Source: Gemmatimonadota bacterium (GTDB lineage: Bacteria > Gemmatimonadota > Gemmatimonadetes > Longimicrobiales > Gaopeijiaceae). Taken from it: DNA of 48,787 nucleotides. This document shows positions 16,054-27,428 of the stretch, piece by piece. The translations under genes were made by a program, and so were the position numbers. The notes beneath the pieces are model-generated. The model searched no databases. It saw nothing but the letters and a program-made list of their open reading frames with translations, and was not told the DNA's origin. Numbering within the stretch: position 1 is the stretch's first letter; every line of letters begins with the position of its first letter. Location of the stretch: positions 1-48,787 of the forward strand of contig JAJDNC010000123.1 in assembly GCA_022340865.1 (NCBI GenBank), read 5' to 3'.

Positions 16054-17807
16054 TCAGCCCCCCGAGCCCCCCGGTCCGTCCCCCGTCAGCACCCATCCCC
16101 CCGGATCCAGGACCACGTCCTTCGGCCGGGCGGCGGCCGGGAAGCTCAGGTGCTCCACGCGCCGGCGCAGATCCACCCGGTGCAGCTCCGGGGAGCCGCC
16201 GGGCGGCACCACCTCGACCTCCATGGGGAGCCGGAACGTGGGCCAGGTCGCGTCCTGCGTCTGGGTCACCGTGACGTCCACGCTGTCGGCGCGACCGTCC
16301 CAGGACCACTCGGTCTTCAGCACCGGGTACCCGGGCTCCTCCAGCCACTGGTGGAAGAACCACTTCAGGTCCCTGCCCGACACCTGCTCCATGACGTCGC
16401 GCAGGTCGTCGCTGGTGGCGTTGCCGCCGCCGAACCGTGCGTAGTAGGCGCGGATGCCGTGGAAGAAGGTGGTGTCCCCGAGGATCCCCCGGAGCATGTG
16501 CAGGATCCATCCCCCCTTCTCGTAGTTGTTGGCGTTGATGAGGTCGAAGAGGTTCTGCTCCGTCCGGTCGATGACCGGCTCCCCGGTGACCGGCGAGGCC
16601 AGGTACGTCTGGCGGTCCTTCTCCATGAGCTGCCGGAACTTCTTCTCGCCGTCCACGTGCTCGAAGTAGAGGTGGCTGAAGTACGTGGCGAACCCCTCGG
16701 AGAGCCACAGCTCGGGCCAGTCCTCCTCCGTGACCCAGTCGCCGAACCACTGGTGGGCGGTCTCGTGGGCGACGGTGCCCTCGATGTTCCGCCCCGACGC
16801 GAGCTCCTCCTCCGAGTAGAAGATGGCCGACGCGTTCTCCATGCCGCCGAAGCGGGTGGCGGACTCGACGTGAGCCAGCTTCTCGAAGTGGTACGGGCCG
16901 ATGAGCTTCGCGTAGTAGTCCACGATCCCGGGCGCGTGCAGGAACGACAGGTGGGCCTGCGCGGTGTCCTCCGGGAAGAGCCACGCGGACACCTCGATGC
17001 ACCCGTCGGCCCGGGGGGAGGCGGGCGCAAGCCCGCACGCCGCCGTGCCCAACGGGATCTCCACCATGTTCGCCGCGCCGAAGACCATGAGGTACGGAGA
17101 CACCGCCTCGGCCAGGCGCCAGCGCCAGACGCGCTCGGGCCCGTGGGTCGCCGTGGCGGCTTCCGCCGTGGGCTTGCCCACCTCGGCGCCGTCGGCCACC
17201 ACCACCCACTTCGCCGGCGCGTGCACGGTGAAGGACACCGTGGCCTTGTCCGAGGGGTCGTCCACCGACGGGAACCAGAAGCGCGCCCGGTTCGGCCAGT
17301 TGTCGGCGAACACCGCCGGGTGGCCGTGGACGTTGTCCATCATGACCAGCCCGTCGTCCGGAACGCCCTGGTAGCGGACGTCCACCGAGAAGGTGTCCGT
17401 GGGGGTGGCGTCCGCCGGCAGCGGGACCGACAGGTGACCGTCCGCGTACGGGGCCTCCACCGCCCGGCCGTCCACCGTCACACCGGTCACCGCCAGGCCC
17501 GTGAAGTCCAGCACCGCCGTGTCGACCCCCGGGCGCGTCGTGCGCAGGGTGAGCGTCGCATTGCCGCGGATGCTCTTGCCCCCCGGATCGGGAAGGGAGA
17601 TGTCCAGGTCGTAGTGCACCACGTCGATGGCGCCGTACGTGCCGGGAGGGGAAGCCCGACCGGCGAGGATGGGGGGAGGCTCGGGAGGCGTGCCCTGGGC
17701 CCGAACCGATGCGGCGACCGCCGCCGATCCCACCAGGAGCAGCGCGGACACCATGGCCGAACGGAGTACCTCTCGGACAGCCGCGCGGAGAGGTGGACGA
17801 GGCGCGC

Positions 17808-17811
<4 letters not shown>
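16054..17811 (-). CDS. Secreted M1-family zinc aminopeptidase
   Basis: A 585-residue M1 metallopeptidase. A hydrophobic segment at about 19-34 ending in VRAQG suggests a signal peptide, so it acts in the periplasm or outside. After the N-terminal beta domain comes the exopeptidase motif GGMENA (322-327), then the zinc site HETAH (349-353) with the third ligand Glu372 in WLSEGFATY. The N-terminal domain contains the usual strand pattern (HYDLDISLP, GNATLTLR). It releases N-terminal amino acids from peptides; specificity cannot be read. Its ATG overlaps the kinase stop (ATGA), and CCTCCTT on the plus strand (AAGGAGG in sense) lies ten bases upstream, so it is translated together with the kinase. 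Confidence 0.93.
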
Positions 17812-20423
<2,612 letters not shown>

Positions 20424-20591
20424 TCGGGGCACCTGCGCGTGTTGGTCTGCACGAAAGGGGACACGGCATCGTACTGCGCCGCCGCGTCGATGACCATGTT
20501 CGTGTCGAAGCGAGCGGCCACGCCCGCCCCGCGCGAGGTCGCTCGAGGGCGGCATGGGGGGTCCCGGCTCGACGCCGACGAACCCCCGCGC

Positions 20592-20954
20592 CTACGCCGG
20601 CGGGATCCTGTCCTTCCCCCTCCGGCTTCTGGGCTCGTCGCCGCCCCGCACGAGCTGCTCGATCTTCCCGATGAGCGAGTCCGAGCCCGCCTCGCTGGCC
20701 CCGAACAGGCCGTCGTCGGTCTCGTCCACGCGCTCCATGACGCCGTGCAGGTTGATCCACAGGTCGAAGCGCTCGCTCAGGCGCACCACCGAGTAGAAGA
20801 GGCGGGGGCGTCGTCCCTTTCCGGCCAGGAGGTCCAGCAGGACCGCGACGATGGAAAGGGGAACGACCACCCAGTCCTTGGCGCCGTCCAGGAGCAGCTT
20901 GACCTGGAAGATCAGGAAGTCTCGGATGGTGACGCTGCGCGTCGCCCTGGTCAT
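20592..20954 (-). CDS. Small inner-membrane protein, conserved-looking, unknown function
   Basis: A 120-residue protein with one or two closely spaced hydrophobic segments (FLIFQVKLLLDGAKDWVVV and PLSIVAVLLDLLAG) and a charged C-terminal half containing RLSERFDLWINLHGVMERVDE and a short linker. The start at 20954 is chosen because AAGGGA lies about eight bases upstream; an in-frame ATG at 20978 lacks any ribosome-binding site. It is divergent from the VWA operon and 168 bp upstream of the kinase gene on the same strand. No family was recognised. The regular alternation of charge and hydrophobicity suggests a real protein. The paired palindromes at 20999-21040 sit in its upstream region. Confidence 0.7.
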   Translation of the reverse strand: MTRATRSVTIRDFLIFQVKLLLDGAKDWVVVPLSIVAVLLDLLAGKGRRPRLFYSVVRLSERFDLWINLHGVMERVDETDDGLFGASEAGSDSLIGKIEQLVRGGDEPRSRRGKDRIPPA

Positions 20955-20998
20955 GGGTCGGTCCCTTTGTCTGGCCATGCGTCAAAGCGTACCACATC

Positions 20999-21040
20999 GC
21001 GGGATGTCCCGCACAGAAGGTCCTACGTAACGGATGTCCG
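20999..21040. promoter_or_regulatory. Two matching palindromes 30 bp apart, candidate operator pair
   Basis: GCGGGATGTCCCGC (20999-21012) and CGGATGTCCG (21031-21040) are both inverted repeats around the same GGATGTCC core. The centres are exactly 30 bp apart, about three helical turns. They lie between divergent genes: the small membrane protein and the VWA/MoxR operon. Two dimers bound on one DNA face could control either promoter. The regulator is unknown. Confidence 0.5.
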
Positions 21041-21060
21041 CCGGATTCAAAGTGGGCGTC

Positions 21061-21150
21061 CGCGCGCGGGTCCTCGGGGTTGGCGCAGGATTCGACACCT
21101 GTCTTCGCGCGCGGGTCTCCACGGAGGGCGCAGGAACCTTCCGCGGCCGG
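21061..21150. repeat. Degenerate 45-bp tandem repeat, two units
   Basis: CGCGCGCGGG recurs at 21061 and 21106, and GGCGCAGGA recurs at 21082 and 21127, both with a period of 45 bp. The sequence just before the first unit (GGATTCAAAG) resembles the end of a third, decayed unit. It lies in the divergent control region; no protein-coding role is apparent. Confidence 0.6.
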
Positions 21151-21241
21151 TGCCGTAGGATTGGAACCCGCCACGTTCGTAGAAATTCACGTCTCCGGAA
21201 CCCATGCGGACCCTCCTCCCACCCACTCCGGCCCCGGCGGT

Positions 21242-21265
21242 AGGAGCCGCGGCATGAGCCAGTGA
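21242..21265 (+). promoter_or_regulatory. Ribosome-binding site feeding a three-codon start-stop ORF before the VWA operon
   Basis: AGGAG (21242-21246) is placed seven bases before an ATG at 21254, whose frame is only ATG AGC CAG TGA. Its stop overlaps the GTG start (GTGA, 21262-21265) of the first operon gene. The GTG itself has no properly spaced ribosome-binding site, and an in-frame stop lies at 21241. Initiation by re-starting after the mini-ORF is therefore likely. Confidence 0.5.
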
Positions 21266-23547
21266 GCCGCGTCTTCGAGCTGCTGTTCAAGTACCGCCCC
21301 ATCGTCTTCGAGCAGGGGCATCTGGCCCTGGGGGCCCCGGGGGCGTTGCGCGCCTGGCTCCTGGGCGGCGGGGTTCTGGCGGCGGTGGTGGTGGCCTCGT
21401 ACACGCTGGCGCGGGGCAGGACCCGCCCCGCCGAGCGCGCGGTCATGGCCGGGCTCCGGGTGGCGCTTCTGGCGGCGCTCCTGTTCTGCTTCCTCCAACC
21501 CGTCCTGGTGCTGTCCACGGTGGTCCCGCAGCAGAACTTCGTGGGCGTCGTCGTCGACGACTCCCGGAGCATGCGGCTCACCGATGCCGATGGCCGTCCC
21601 CGGAGCGACTTCGTGCGGGAAGCCTTCACGCCGGGGCAGAGCAAGCTCCTCCACGACCTGGCGGCCCGCTTCACCGTCCGTTTCTTCCGATTCTCCGCCG
21701 GATCGAGCCGCATCGACTCCCCCGGGGCTCTGACCTACGACGGCACCCACACGTACATCGGCGCGGCGCTGGACGCGACGCGCCAGGAGCTCGCCGGCGT
21801 CCCGCTCTCCGGGCTCGTGCTGGTGAGCGACGGGGCCGACAACTCCTCCACCCCGCTCACCGGGTCCCTGGTTCCCCTGCAGGCGGCGGGTGTGCCGGTG
21901 TTCACCGTGGGGGTGGGCGACGAGTCCATCTCGCCGGACATCGAGATGGGGCGGGTCGACGTGCCGCGCTCCGTCCTCAGGGGAAGCGACCTCCTCGTGG
22001 ACGTCGTGGTCACGCAGACCGGTGTGGGCCGCAGGAGCGTTCCCCTCATCGTCGAGAACGACCAACGCATCCTGGCCCGGCAGCAGGTGGAGCTCGGGCC
22101 CGATGGCGAGCCGGTGGTGACGCGCGTGCGCCTGCGCCTCGACTCCGTGGGGCCGACGCGGCTGCGCTTTCGCATCCCCGTGCAGGAGGGCGAGCGCGTG
22201 GCGCAAAACAACCAGCGCGAGGTGGACGTCGAGGTGCTGGGCGAGCGCGCGAAGGTCCTCTACTTCGAGGGGGAGCCGCGCTACGAGGTGAAGTTCATCC
22301 GCCAGGCGGAGGCGGGCGATCCGAACATCCAGGTGGTGGTCCTCCTGCGCACGGCCCCGCGCAAGTTCCTGCGTCTGGACGTGGACAGCGCCAACGAGCT
22401 GGTGGACGGCTTCCCGCGCACGCGGGAGGAGCTGTACCGGTACCGGGCCCTGGTGCTGGGGAGCATCGAGGCTTCGTACTTCTCCCACGACCAGCTCCAG
22501 ATGATCGCCGACTTCGTCTCGCAGCGTGGGGGCGGGCTCCTCATGCTGGGTGGACGGAGGTCCTTCGCCGAGGGCGGCTGGGCGGGCACGCCGGTGGAAG
22601 AGGTGCTCCCGGTAATCCTCGGTGCGCCGGTGCAGGGTCGGGATGGCTTCCTGGCCGAGATCAAGGTGGCCCCCACCCCCGCCGGGCTCGCCAACCCCGT
22701 GGTGCAGCTGAGCGCCGCACCCGGTGGGGTGGCCGCCCGCTGGGACTCGCTGCCGACGGTGACCACGGTGAACCCCATCTCGGAGCTGCGCCCCGGAGCC
22801 ACGGCACTCCTGGTGGGGACCGGACAGGGACTGACCGCGGACCAGGTGGTGCTCGCCCATCAGCGCTACGGCAGGGGGAAGGCGCTGGCACTCACCGTCC
22901 AGGACGACTACCTCTGGCGCATGGGCGCCCAGGTCCCCCTGAGCAACCACAGCCATCAGATCTTCTGGCAGCAGCTCATGCGCTGGCTGGCGGAGGGCGT
23001 CCCCGACGAGGTGAGCGCCACCCTCGCGCAGGACCGCGTGGAGCGCGGGGGGGACGCACATCTTTCGGTGGAGGTGAGCGACTCGTCCTTCATCGCGGTG
23101 AACGACGCCAGGGTGAGCGCCCACATCACGAGCCCGTCGGGCGCGGTCACGGACACGACGCTGGCGTGGGTCCCCCAGCGCGACGGCGAGTACGCTCTGG
23201 ACTTCAAGCCCGCCGAGTCCGGCGATTACCGCGTCGACGTGGCCGCCACCCGGGGCGCCCACACCCTGGGCGGCGACCAGGTGTTCCTCCGCGTGGCGCC
23301 CAGCGACCAGGAGTACTTCGGCGCCGGCCGGCGCACGCAGCTCCTCGAGCGCATCGCCAAGGAGACCGGCGGTCGCTTCTACACGCCGCAGACCGTGGGC
23401 ACGCTCCCCGAGGACATCGCGGTGTCCGGCGCGGGCGTCACCCTCACCGAGCAGCGCGACCTCTGGGACATGCCCGCGCTCTTCCTTCTCATGGTGCTGC
23501 TCATGGGCGCGGAGTGGTGGTACCGGCGCTCCCGGGGGCTCGCATGA
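21262..23547 (+). CDS. Membrane VWA / glutamine-amidotransferase-like protein
   Basis: A 761-residue protein opening the operon. Two helices lie near the N-terminus (about 31-50 and 61-85). A von Willebrand A-like domain with an intact MIDAS motif follows (VVVDDSRSM: Asp99, Ser101, Ser103), with LVLVSDGADN further on. The middle (about 330-480) is a class I glutamine amidotransferase-like fold: KVLYFEGEPRYEVKFIRQA and FVSQRGGGLLMLGGRRS, with no catalytic cysteine at the glycine-rich turn. A last helix lies near 739-753. The bulk should face the periplasm and probably assembles with other VWA proteins of the operon. GTG start, inferred from the upstream stop at 21241. Its stop overlaps the next ATG (ATGA). 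Confidence 0.9.
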   Translation: MSRVFELLFKYRPIVFEQGHLALGAPGALRAWLLGGGVLAAVVVASYTLARGRTRPAERAVMAGLRVALLAALLFCFLQPVLVLSTVVPQQNFVGVVVDDSRSMRLTDADGRPRSDFVREAFTPGQSKLLHDLAARFTVRFFRFSAGSSRIDSPGALTYDGTHTYIGAALDATRQELAGVPLSGLVLVSDGADNSSTPLTGSLVPLQAAGVPVFTVGVGDESISPDIEMGRVDVPRSVLRGSDLLVDVVVTQTGVGRRSVPLIVENDQRILARQQVELGPDGEPVVTRVRLRLDSVGPTRLRFRIPVQEGERVAQNNQREVDVEVLGERAKVLYFEGEPRYEVKFIRQAEAGDPNIQVVVLLRTAPRKFLRLDVDSANELVDGFPRTREELYRYRALVLGSIEASYFSHDQLQMIADFVSQRGGGLLMLGGRRSFAEGGWAGTPVEEVLPVILGAPVQGRDGFLAEIKVAPTPAGLANPVVQLSAAPGGVAARWDSLPTVTTVNPISELRPGATALLVGTGQGLTADQVVLAHQRYGRGKALALTVQDDYLWRMGAQVPLSNHSHQIFWQQLMRWLAEGVPDEVSATLAQDRVERGGDAHLSVEVSDSSFIAVNDARVSAHITSPSGAVTDTTLAWVPQRDGEYALDFKPAESGDYRVDVAATRGAHTLGGDQVFLRVAPSDQEYFGAGRRTQLLERIAKETGGRFYTPQTVGTLPEDIAVSGAGVTLTEQRDLWDMPALFLLMVLLMGAEWWYRRSRGLA

Positions 23548-24635
23548 TACACGCTGGTGAACTTCGTGGCGATCTCCGCGCCGGCGCACTCCGCTTCGCC
23601 CCGAGGGCGCTGCTGACGCTGCCGGGCTGCACCGTCCGGACGCCCCTCCTCGTCGCCCTGCTGGCCGTGCTCACGGCCCTGCCCGCCTCCGCGCAGCAGA
23701 CGCGCGCCCTGATCGTGGTGGGGCTCGGGGGCACCGCCGAGTACCGCCAGGAGTTCCACCGGCTCGCGCTGCGACTGGATTCCGCCCTCACGCACGAGTT
23801 GGGCGTGCCCGCGGACAACGTCACCGTGCTGGAGGAGAGCCCCGCCACCGCTCCGGATCGGCGGGAAGCCCGCTCCACGAAGGCGAACGTCCTCTCGGCC
23901 CTGGCGGCCATGGCCCGCGCCGCCGCTCCCCATGACGACGTCCTCCTGGTGCTCATCGGCCACGGCACCTCCGAGGGTGAGGACGTCCGCTTCAACTTGC
24001 CGGGTCCCGACCTGACCCCGGCGGAGCTGGCCACAGCCCTGGCGGCGTTCAAGACCCAGAAGGTCGCCGTGGTGAACACCGCCAGCGCCAGCGGAGGGTT
24101 CGTGGCGCCGCTGGCCGCCCCCGACCGCGTGGTGGTGGCGGCGACCGCCAGCGCCCTGGAGCGCAACGCCACGGTCTTCCCGCGCTACTTCGTGGATGCG
24201 CTGGCCGGGACCGACGCCGACTTCGACAAGGACGGGCAGGTCTCCATCCTGGAGGCGTTCCGGTACGCCACCGAGGAGGTGGCCCGCCACTACAAGGAAG
24301 AGAACGAGCTCCAGGTGGAGCACGCGGTGCTGGACGACAACGGGGACGGCGAGGGGAGCCGCGCCCCCGCCGCCGACAGCACCGACGGCAGGCTCGCCGC
24401 GACGTTCCGGCTGGGCCTGCCGCACGGCACGGCGGCCACCGCGGCGCCCGCCACCGCCGACTCCGTGCTGGCCCGCCTGTACGCCGAGCGCACGGGGATC
24501 CAGAAGAAGATCGACGACCTGCGGGCACGAAAGGCGTCGCTCCCGCCGGCCCAGTACGAGGAGCAGCTCGAGAATCTCCTGGTGGAGCTGGCCCTGAAGG
24601 ACCGGGAGATCCGCCGCCACGGAGGTGGGTCGTGA
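23544..24635 (+). CDS. Secreted caspase/legumain-fold protein with cysteine replaced and an EF-hand
   Basis: A 363-residue protein. The N-terminus ends in a signal-peptide-like LLVALLAVLTALPASA (cleavage near 50/51). The fold resembles C13/C14 peptidases: a strand ending in the histidine motif LIGHGT (His140), then VAVVNTASASGG (175-185), where the nucleophilic cysteine before SGG is expected but Ser181 is present. A full EF-hand loop runs Asp226-Glu237 (DFDKDGQVSILE), and a second partial one is LDDNGDGEG (263-271). The C-terminus is a charged helix. It is probably catalytically dead or an unusual serine variant, and may bind calcium. It overlaps genes on both sides (ATGA before, GTGA after). 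Confidence 0.8.
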   Translation: MIHAGELRGDLRAGALRFAPRALLTLPGCTVRTPLLVALLAVLTALPASAQQTRALIVVGLGGTAEYRQEFHRLALRLDSALTHELGVPADNVTVLEESPATAPDRREARSTKANVLSALAAMARAAAPHDDVLLVLIGHGTSEGEDVRFNLPGPDLTPAELATALAAFKTQKVAVVNTASASGGFVAPLAAPDRVVVAATASALERNATVFPRYFVDALAGTDADFDKDGQVSILEAFRYATEEVARHYKEENELQVEHAVLDDNGDGEGSRAPAADSTDGRLAATFRLGLPHGTAATAAPATADSVLARLYAERTGIQKKIDDLRARKASLPPAQYEEQLENLLVELALKDREIRRHGGGS

Positions 24636-27409
24636 GGCGCCGTGGCGGGGAGGAGGGTCCGGGCACCCGCGCGCGGGCCGCGGTCGGGACAGCGGGCGGG
24701 CTGCGCGCGGGCTGCGTTGCGGCCGCGCTGCCGGGGGTGCTGCTGGCGCTGCTCGCGTCCGCCGTTCCGACCGGCGCCTCCGGCCAGACCGTCGCGCAGG
24801 CCCGGACCTCGCTCCGCTCCGGCCGCTACGACGAGGCCATCGCCGCCTACCGCGGCGTGCTCCGGCGGGACGCGTCCTCCGTGGAGGCCCGGCGGGGCCT
24901 GGTCACGGCGCTGGTCACCGTGGGGCGCTACGACGACGCCGAAGCCGCGGCCCGACCGGCCGGCGGCGGCCCGCCTGAGCCGGCCATGGCCAACACCCTG
25001 GGCGAGGTGCTGCTCCTCACGGGCAGGCTCGACGCGGCGGAGGCGGCCTTCCGCCGGGCCGTCGACGGGAGGGCCGACGACCGGCTCACAGCGGAGGCCA
25101 ACCTCGCCGAGCTGCTCTTCGACCGCGGCCACGTCGGGGACGCCATGGCGCGCTTCGACCGCTTCATCGACGTCTACAACAACGCCGGCGGCGACCTCCC
25201 GGCCCCGGACCTGGTGGCGGTGGGGCGGGCGGTGCGTCGCCTGGGACGGCGTAATCCCGACCTCTTCCAGGACGCGCTGAAGGCCTTCGACGAAGCCGCG
25301 GCGAAGGACCCGGGGTGGCCCGAGCCCGTGCTCCTCACCGGGGAGCTCTTCCTGGAGAAGTACGAGAGCCCCGAGGCCAAGAAGGAGCTGGAGAAGGTGC
25401 TGTCGGCGAACCCCAGGGACCCCAGGGCGCTGGTGGACATGGCCCGCGCCCTGGACTTCGACGGTGTCGCCGGAGCGCGGGCGCGCGTGGACTCCGCGCT
25501 GAAGGTGAACCCCCGCTCGGTGCCGGCGCTGGTGGAGTCCGCGCGGCTGCACCTCTCGCGGGAGTCCGCCGGCGACGCCCGGGCGGACCTCGCGAAGGCG
25601 CTGGACGTGAACCCGTCCTCCCTGGACGCGCTCTCCATGCTGGCCGCGGCGGACTTCATCGCCGGGGACACCGCGGCGTTCCAGCGGACGCGGGCCCGGG
25701 CGCTGGCCATCGACCCGCGATGCGCCGAGGTGGACGCCACCGTGGCCGAGATGGCGGTGCGGGTACGCCGCTACTCCACCGCCGTGAGCCGTTCCCGCGT
25801 CGCCGTCGCGCTGGACTCCGCCGCATGGGACGCGTGGGGCATCCTGGGCATGAACGAGTTCCGCCTGGGCGACATCACCGACGCGCGGACGCACCTGGAG
25901 AAGGCCTTCGCCGGAGACCCCTACAACCCCTGGTTCAAGAACAGCCTCGACCTGCTGGACTCGTTCAAGAACTACGAGACCATCCCCACGGAGCACTTCC
26001 GGCTCTTCCTGCGGAAGGACGAGGCGGCGCTGCTGGCCCCGTACGTATCCGCGTGGGCGGAGGAGGCCTACGACAGCCTGGCGGCACACTACGGGGAGAA
26101 GCCGCCCCTGCCGGTGCGGGTGGAGATGTACCCCAACCACGCCGACTTCTCGGTGCGCACGCTGGGCGAGACGGGCCTGGGCGCGCTGGGGGTGAGCTTC
26201 GGCAGCGTGCTGGTCCTCGACTCGCCGGCCGCCCGGGAGAAGGGCGAGTACAACTGGGCCTCCACGCTCTGGCACGAGCTGTCCCACGCGTTCCACCTGG
26301 CCATGACGAACCACCGGGTGCCGCGCTGGTTCACCGAGGGGCTGGCCGTGTACGAGCAGCACCGGGCCAGGCCGGGGTGGGGAATGCAGCCCACCATCCC
26401 CTTCGTGGAAGCGCTGCGGGACGGCCGCCTGAAGAAGGTGAGCGACCTGGACGACGGCTTCATGCGCCCGGAGTACCCCCAGCAGGTGATGTTCTCGTAC
26501 TACGAGGCGTCGCAGGTCTTCCAGCTCATCGCGGACCGCTGGGGCTTCGAGGCCATCCGCACCATGCTCGACGGGTACCGGGACGGGCGCACCACAGACG
26601 AGCTCTTCACCACCGTGCTGGGCACGCCCCTGAAGAAGTTCGACGGTGACTTCGACGCCTGGATGAAGCAGCGCTTCGCCGGGCCCCTGAAGGGGCTCGC
26701 CCGCATCGCGGACGCGCCGCCGGCCGCCGCCGGCATCCCCGCGTTGGAGAGCTTCGTGCGCGCCCACCCCGGGGACCTCCTGGGACAGCTCAGGCTCGGC
26801 GCCCGCCTGGTGGGCGCGAAGCGCTACGACGACGCCGAGCCCCACCTCACCGCGGCGCTGCGCATGTTCCCGGAGTACGGCGGCCCGGACAGCCCCTACT
26901 GGTGGCTGGCCCAGGTGCACGAGGCCAGGGGGGAGCCGGAGCTCGCGGTGGCGGCTCTGGCCAGGCTGAACGCCCTCTCCGAGTCGAACTACGCGGCCCT
27001 CACGGAGGAGGCCACGCTCCAGGAACGCCTGGGACGCACCCGGGACGCGGAGCGGACGCTCTCCAGGGTCATGGAGATCGACCCGTACGAGATCGACGTG
27101 CACCGGCACCTCGCGTCGCTGGCCGCCCAGGTGAAGGACCACGCCACCGCGATCAGGGAGCGCGAGGCGGTGGTGGCGCTGAAGCCGCCGGACCGCGCGC
27201 GGGCCCTGTACCGGCTGGCCGTGGCACAGCGGGACGCCGGCGACGTCACGTCCGCCCGTCACACGGTGCTGCAGGCACTGGAGATCGCGCCGAACTACTC
27301 CGACGCGCTGGAGCTCCTCCTCGAGCTGCGCGCGGGCGGAGGGAAGGAGCCTGCCAACGAAGGCTACAAGCTCGCCATCAACTACGTGATCTACGGCCTC
27401 ACGCACTGA
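24632..27409 (+). CDS. Secreted TPR protein with gluzincin (peptidase MA-like) domain
   Basis: A 925-residue protein. After a hydrophobic N-terminal segment ending near ASGQ, several TPR units follow (LRSGRYDEAIAAYRGVLRRD and similar). In the middle is a zinc-protease domain: HELSH (548-552) with Glu569 in WFTEGLAVYE, spaced as in gluzincins. More TPR units fill the C-terminal third (AERTLSRVMEIDPYEIDVH, TVLQALEIAPNYSDAL). It should be periplasmic or surface-exposed, combining scaffold and peptidase. GTG start overlapping the previous stop (GTGA). It is followed after 16 bp by the MoxR gene. Peptidase activity is inferred from intact ligands; the substrate is unknown. Confidence 0.88.
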   Translation: MRRRGGEEGPGTRARAAVGTAGGLRAGCVAAALPGVLLALLASAVPTGASGQTVAQARTSLRSGRYDEAIAAYRGVLRRDASSVEARRGLVTALVTVGRYDDAEAAARPAGGGPPEPAMANTLGEVLLLTGRLDAAEAAFRRAVDGRADDRLTAEANLAELLFDRGHVGDAMARFDRFIDVYNNAGGDLPAPDLVAVGRAVRRLGRRNPDLFQDALKAFDEAAAKDPGWPEPVLLTGELFLEKYESPEAKKELEKVLSANPRDPRALVDMARALDFDGVAGARARVDSALKVNPRSVPALVESARLHLSRESAGDARADLAKALDVNPSSLDALSMLAAADFIAGDTAAFQRTRARALAIDPRCAEVDATVAEMAVRVRRYSTAVSRSRVAVALDSAAWDAWGILGMNEFRLGDITDARTHLEKAFAGDPYNPWFKNSLDLLDSFKNYETIPTEHFRLFLRKDEAALLAPYVSAWAEEAYDSLAAHYGEKPPLPVRVEMYPNHADFSVRTLGETGLGALGVSFGSVLVLDSPAAREKGEYNWASTLWHELSHAFHLAMTNHRVPRWFTEGLAVYEQHRARPGWGMQPTIPFVEALRDGRLKKVSDLDDGFMRPEYPQQVMFSYYEASQVFQLIADRWGFEAIRTMLDGYRDGRTTDELFTTVLGTPLKKFDGDFDAWMKQRFAGPLKGLARIADAPPAAAGIPALESFVRAHPGDLLGQLRLGARLVGAKRYDDAEPHLTAALRMFPEYGGPDSPYWWLAQVHEARGEPELAVAALARLNALSESNYAALTEEATLQERLGRTRDAERTLSRVMEIDPYEIDVHRHLASLAAQVKDHATAIREREAVVALKPPDRARALYRLAVAQRDAGDVTSARHTVLQALEIAPNYSDALELLLELRAGGGKEPANEGYKLAINYVIYGLTH

Positions 27410-27414
27410 CACCC

Positions 27415-27428
27415 AGGAGAATCCCTTG
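27415..27428 (+). promoter_or_regulatory. Ribosome-binding site selecting a TTG start for MoxR
   Basis: AGGAGA (27415-27420), five spacer bases and TTG (27426-27428). No ATG or GTG in frame fits better near the conserved N-terminus. The rare start may lower MoxR output relative to its neighbours. Confidence 0.7.

Noticed and set aside
21040..21180. tRNA-like 3' ends on the minus strand (GGGTTCCAATCC and GTCGAATCC)
   Set aside because: They resemble T-arms, but the T-stem has a mismatch and no matching acceptor or anticodon half could be found upstream; not a tRNA gene.
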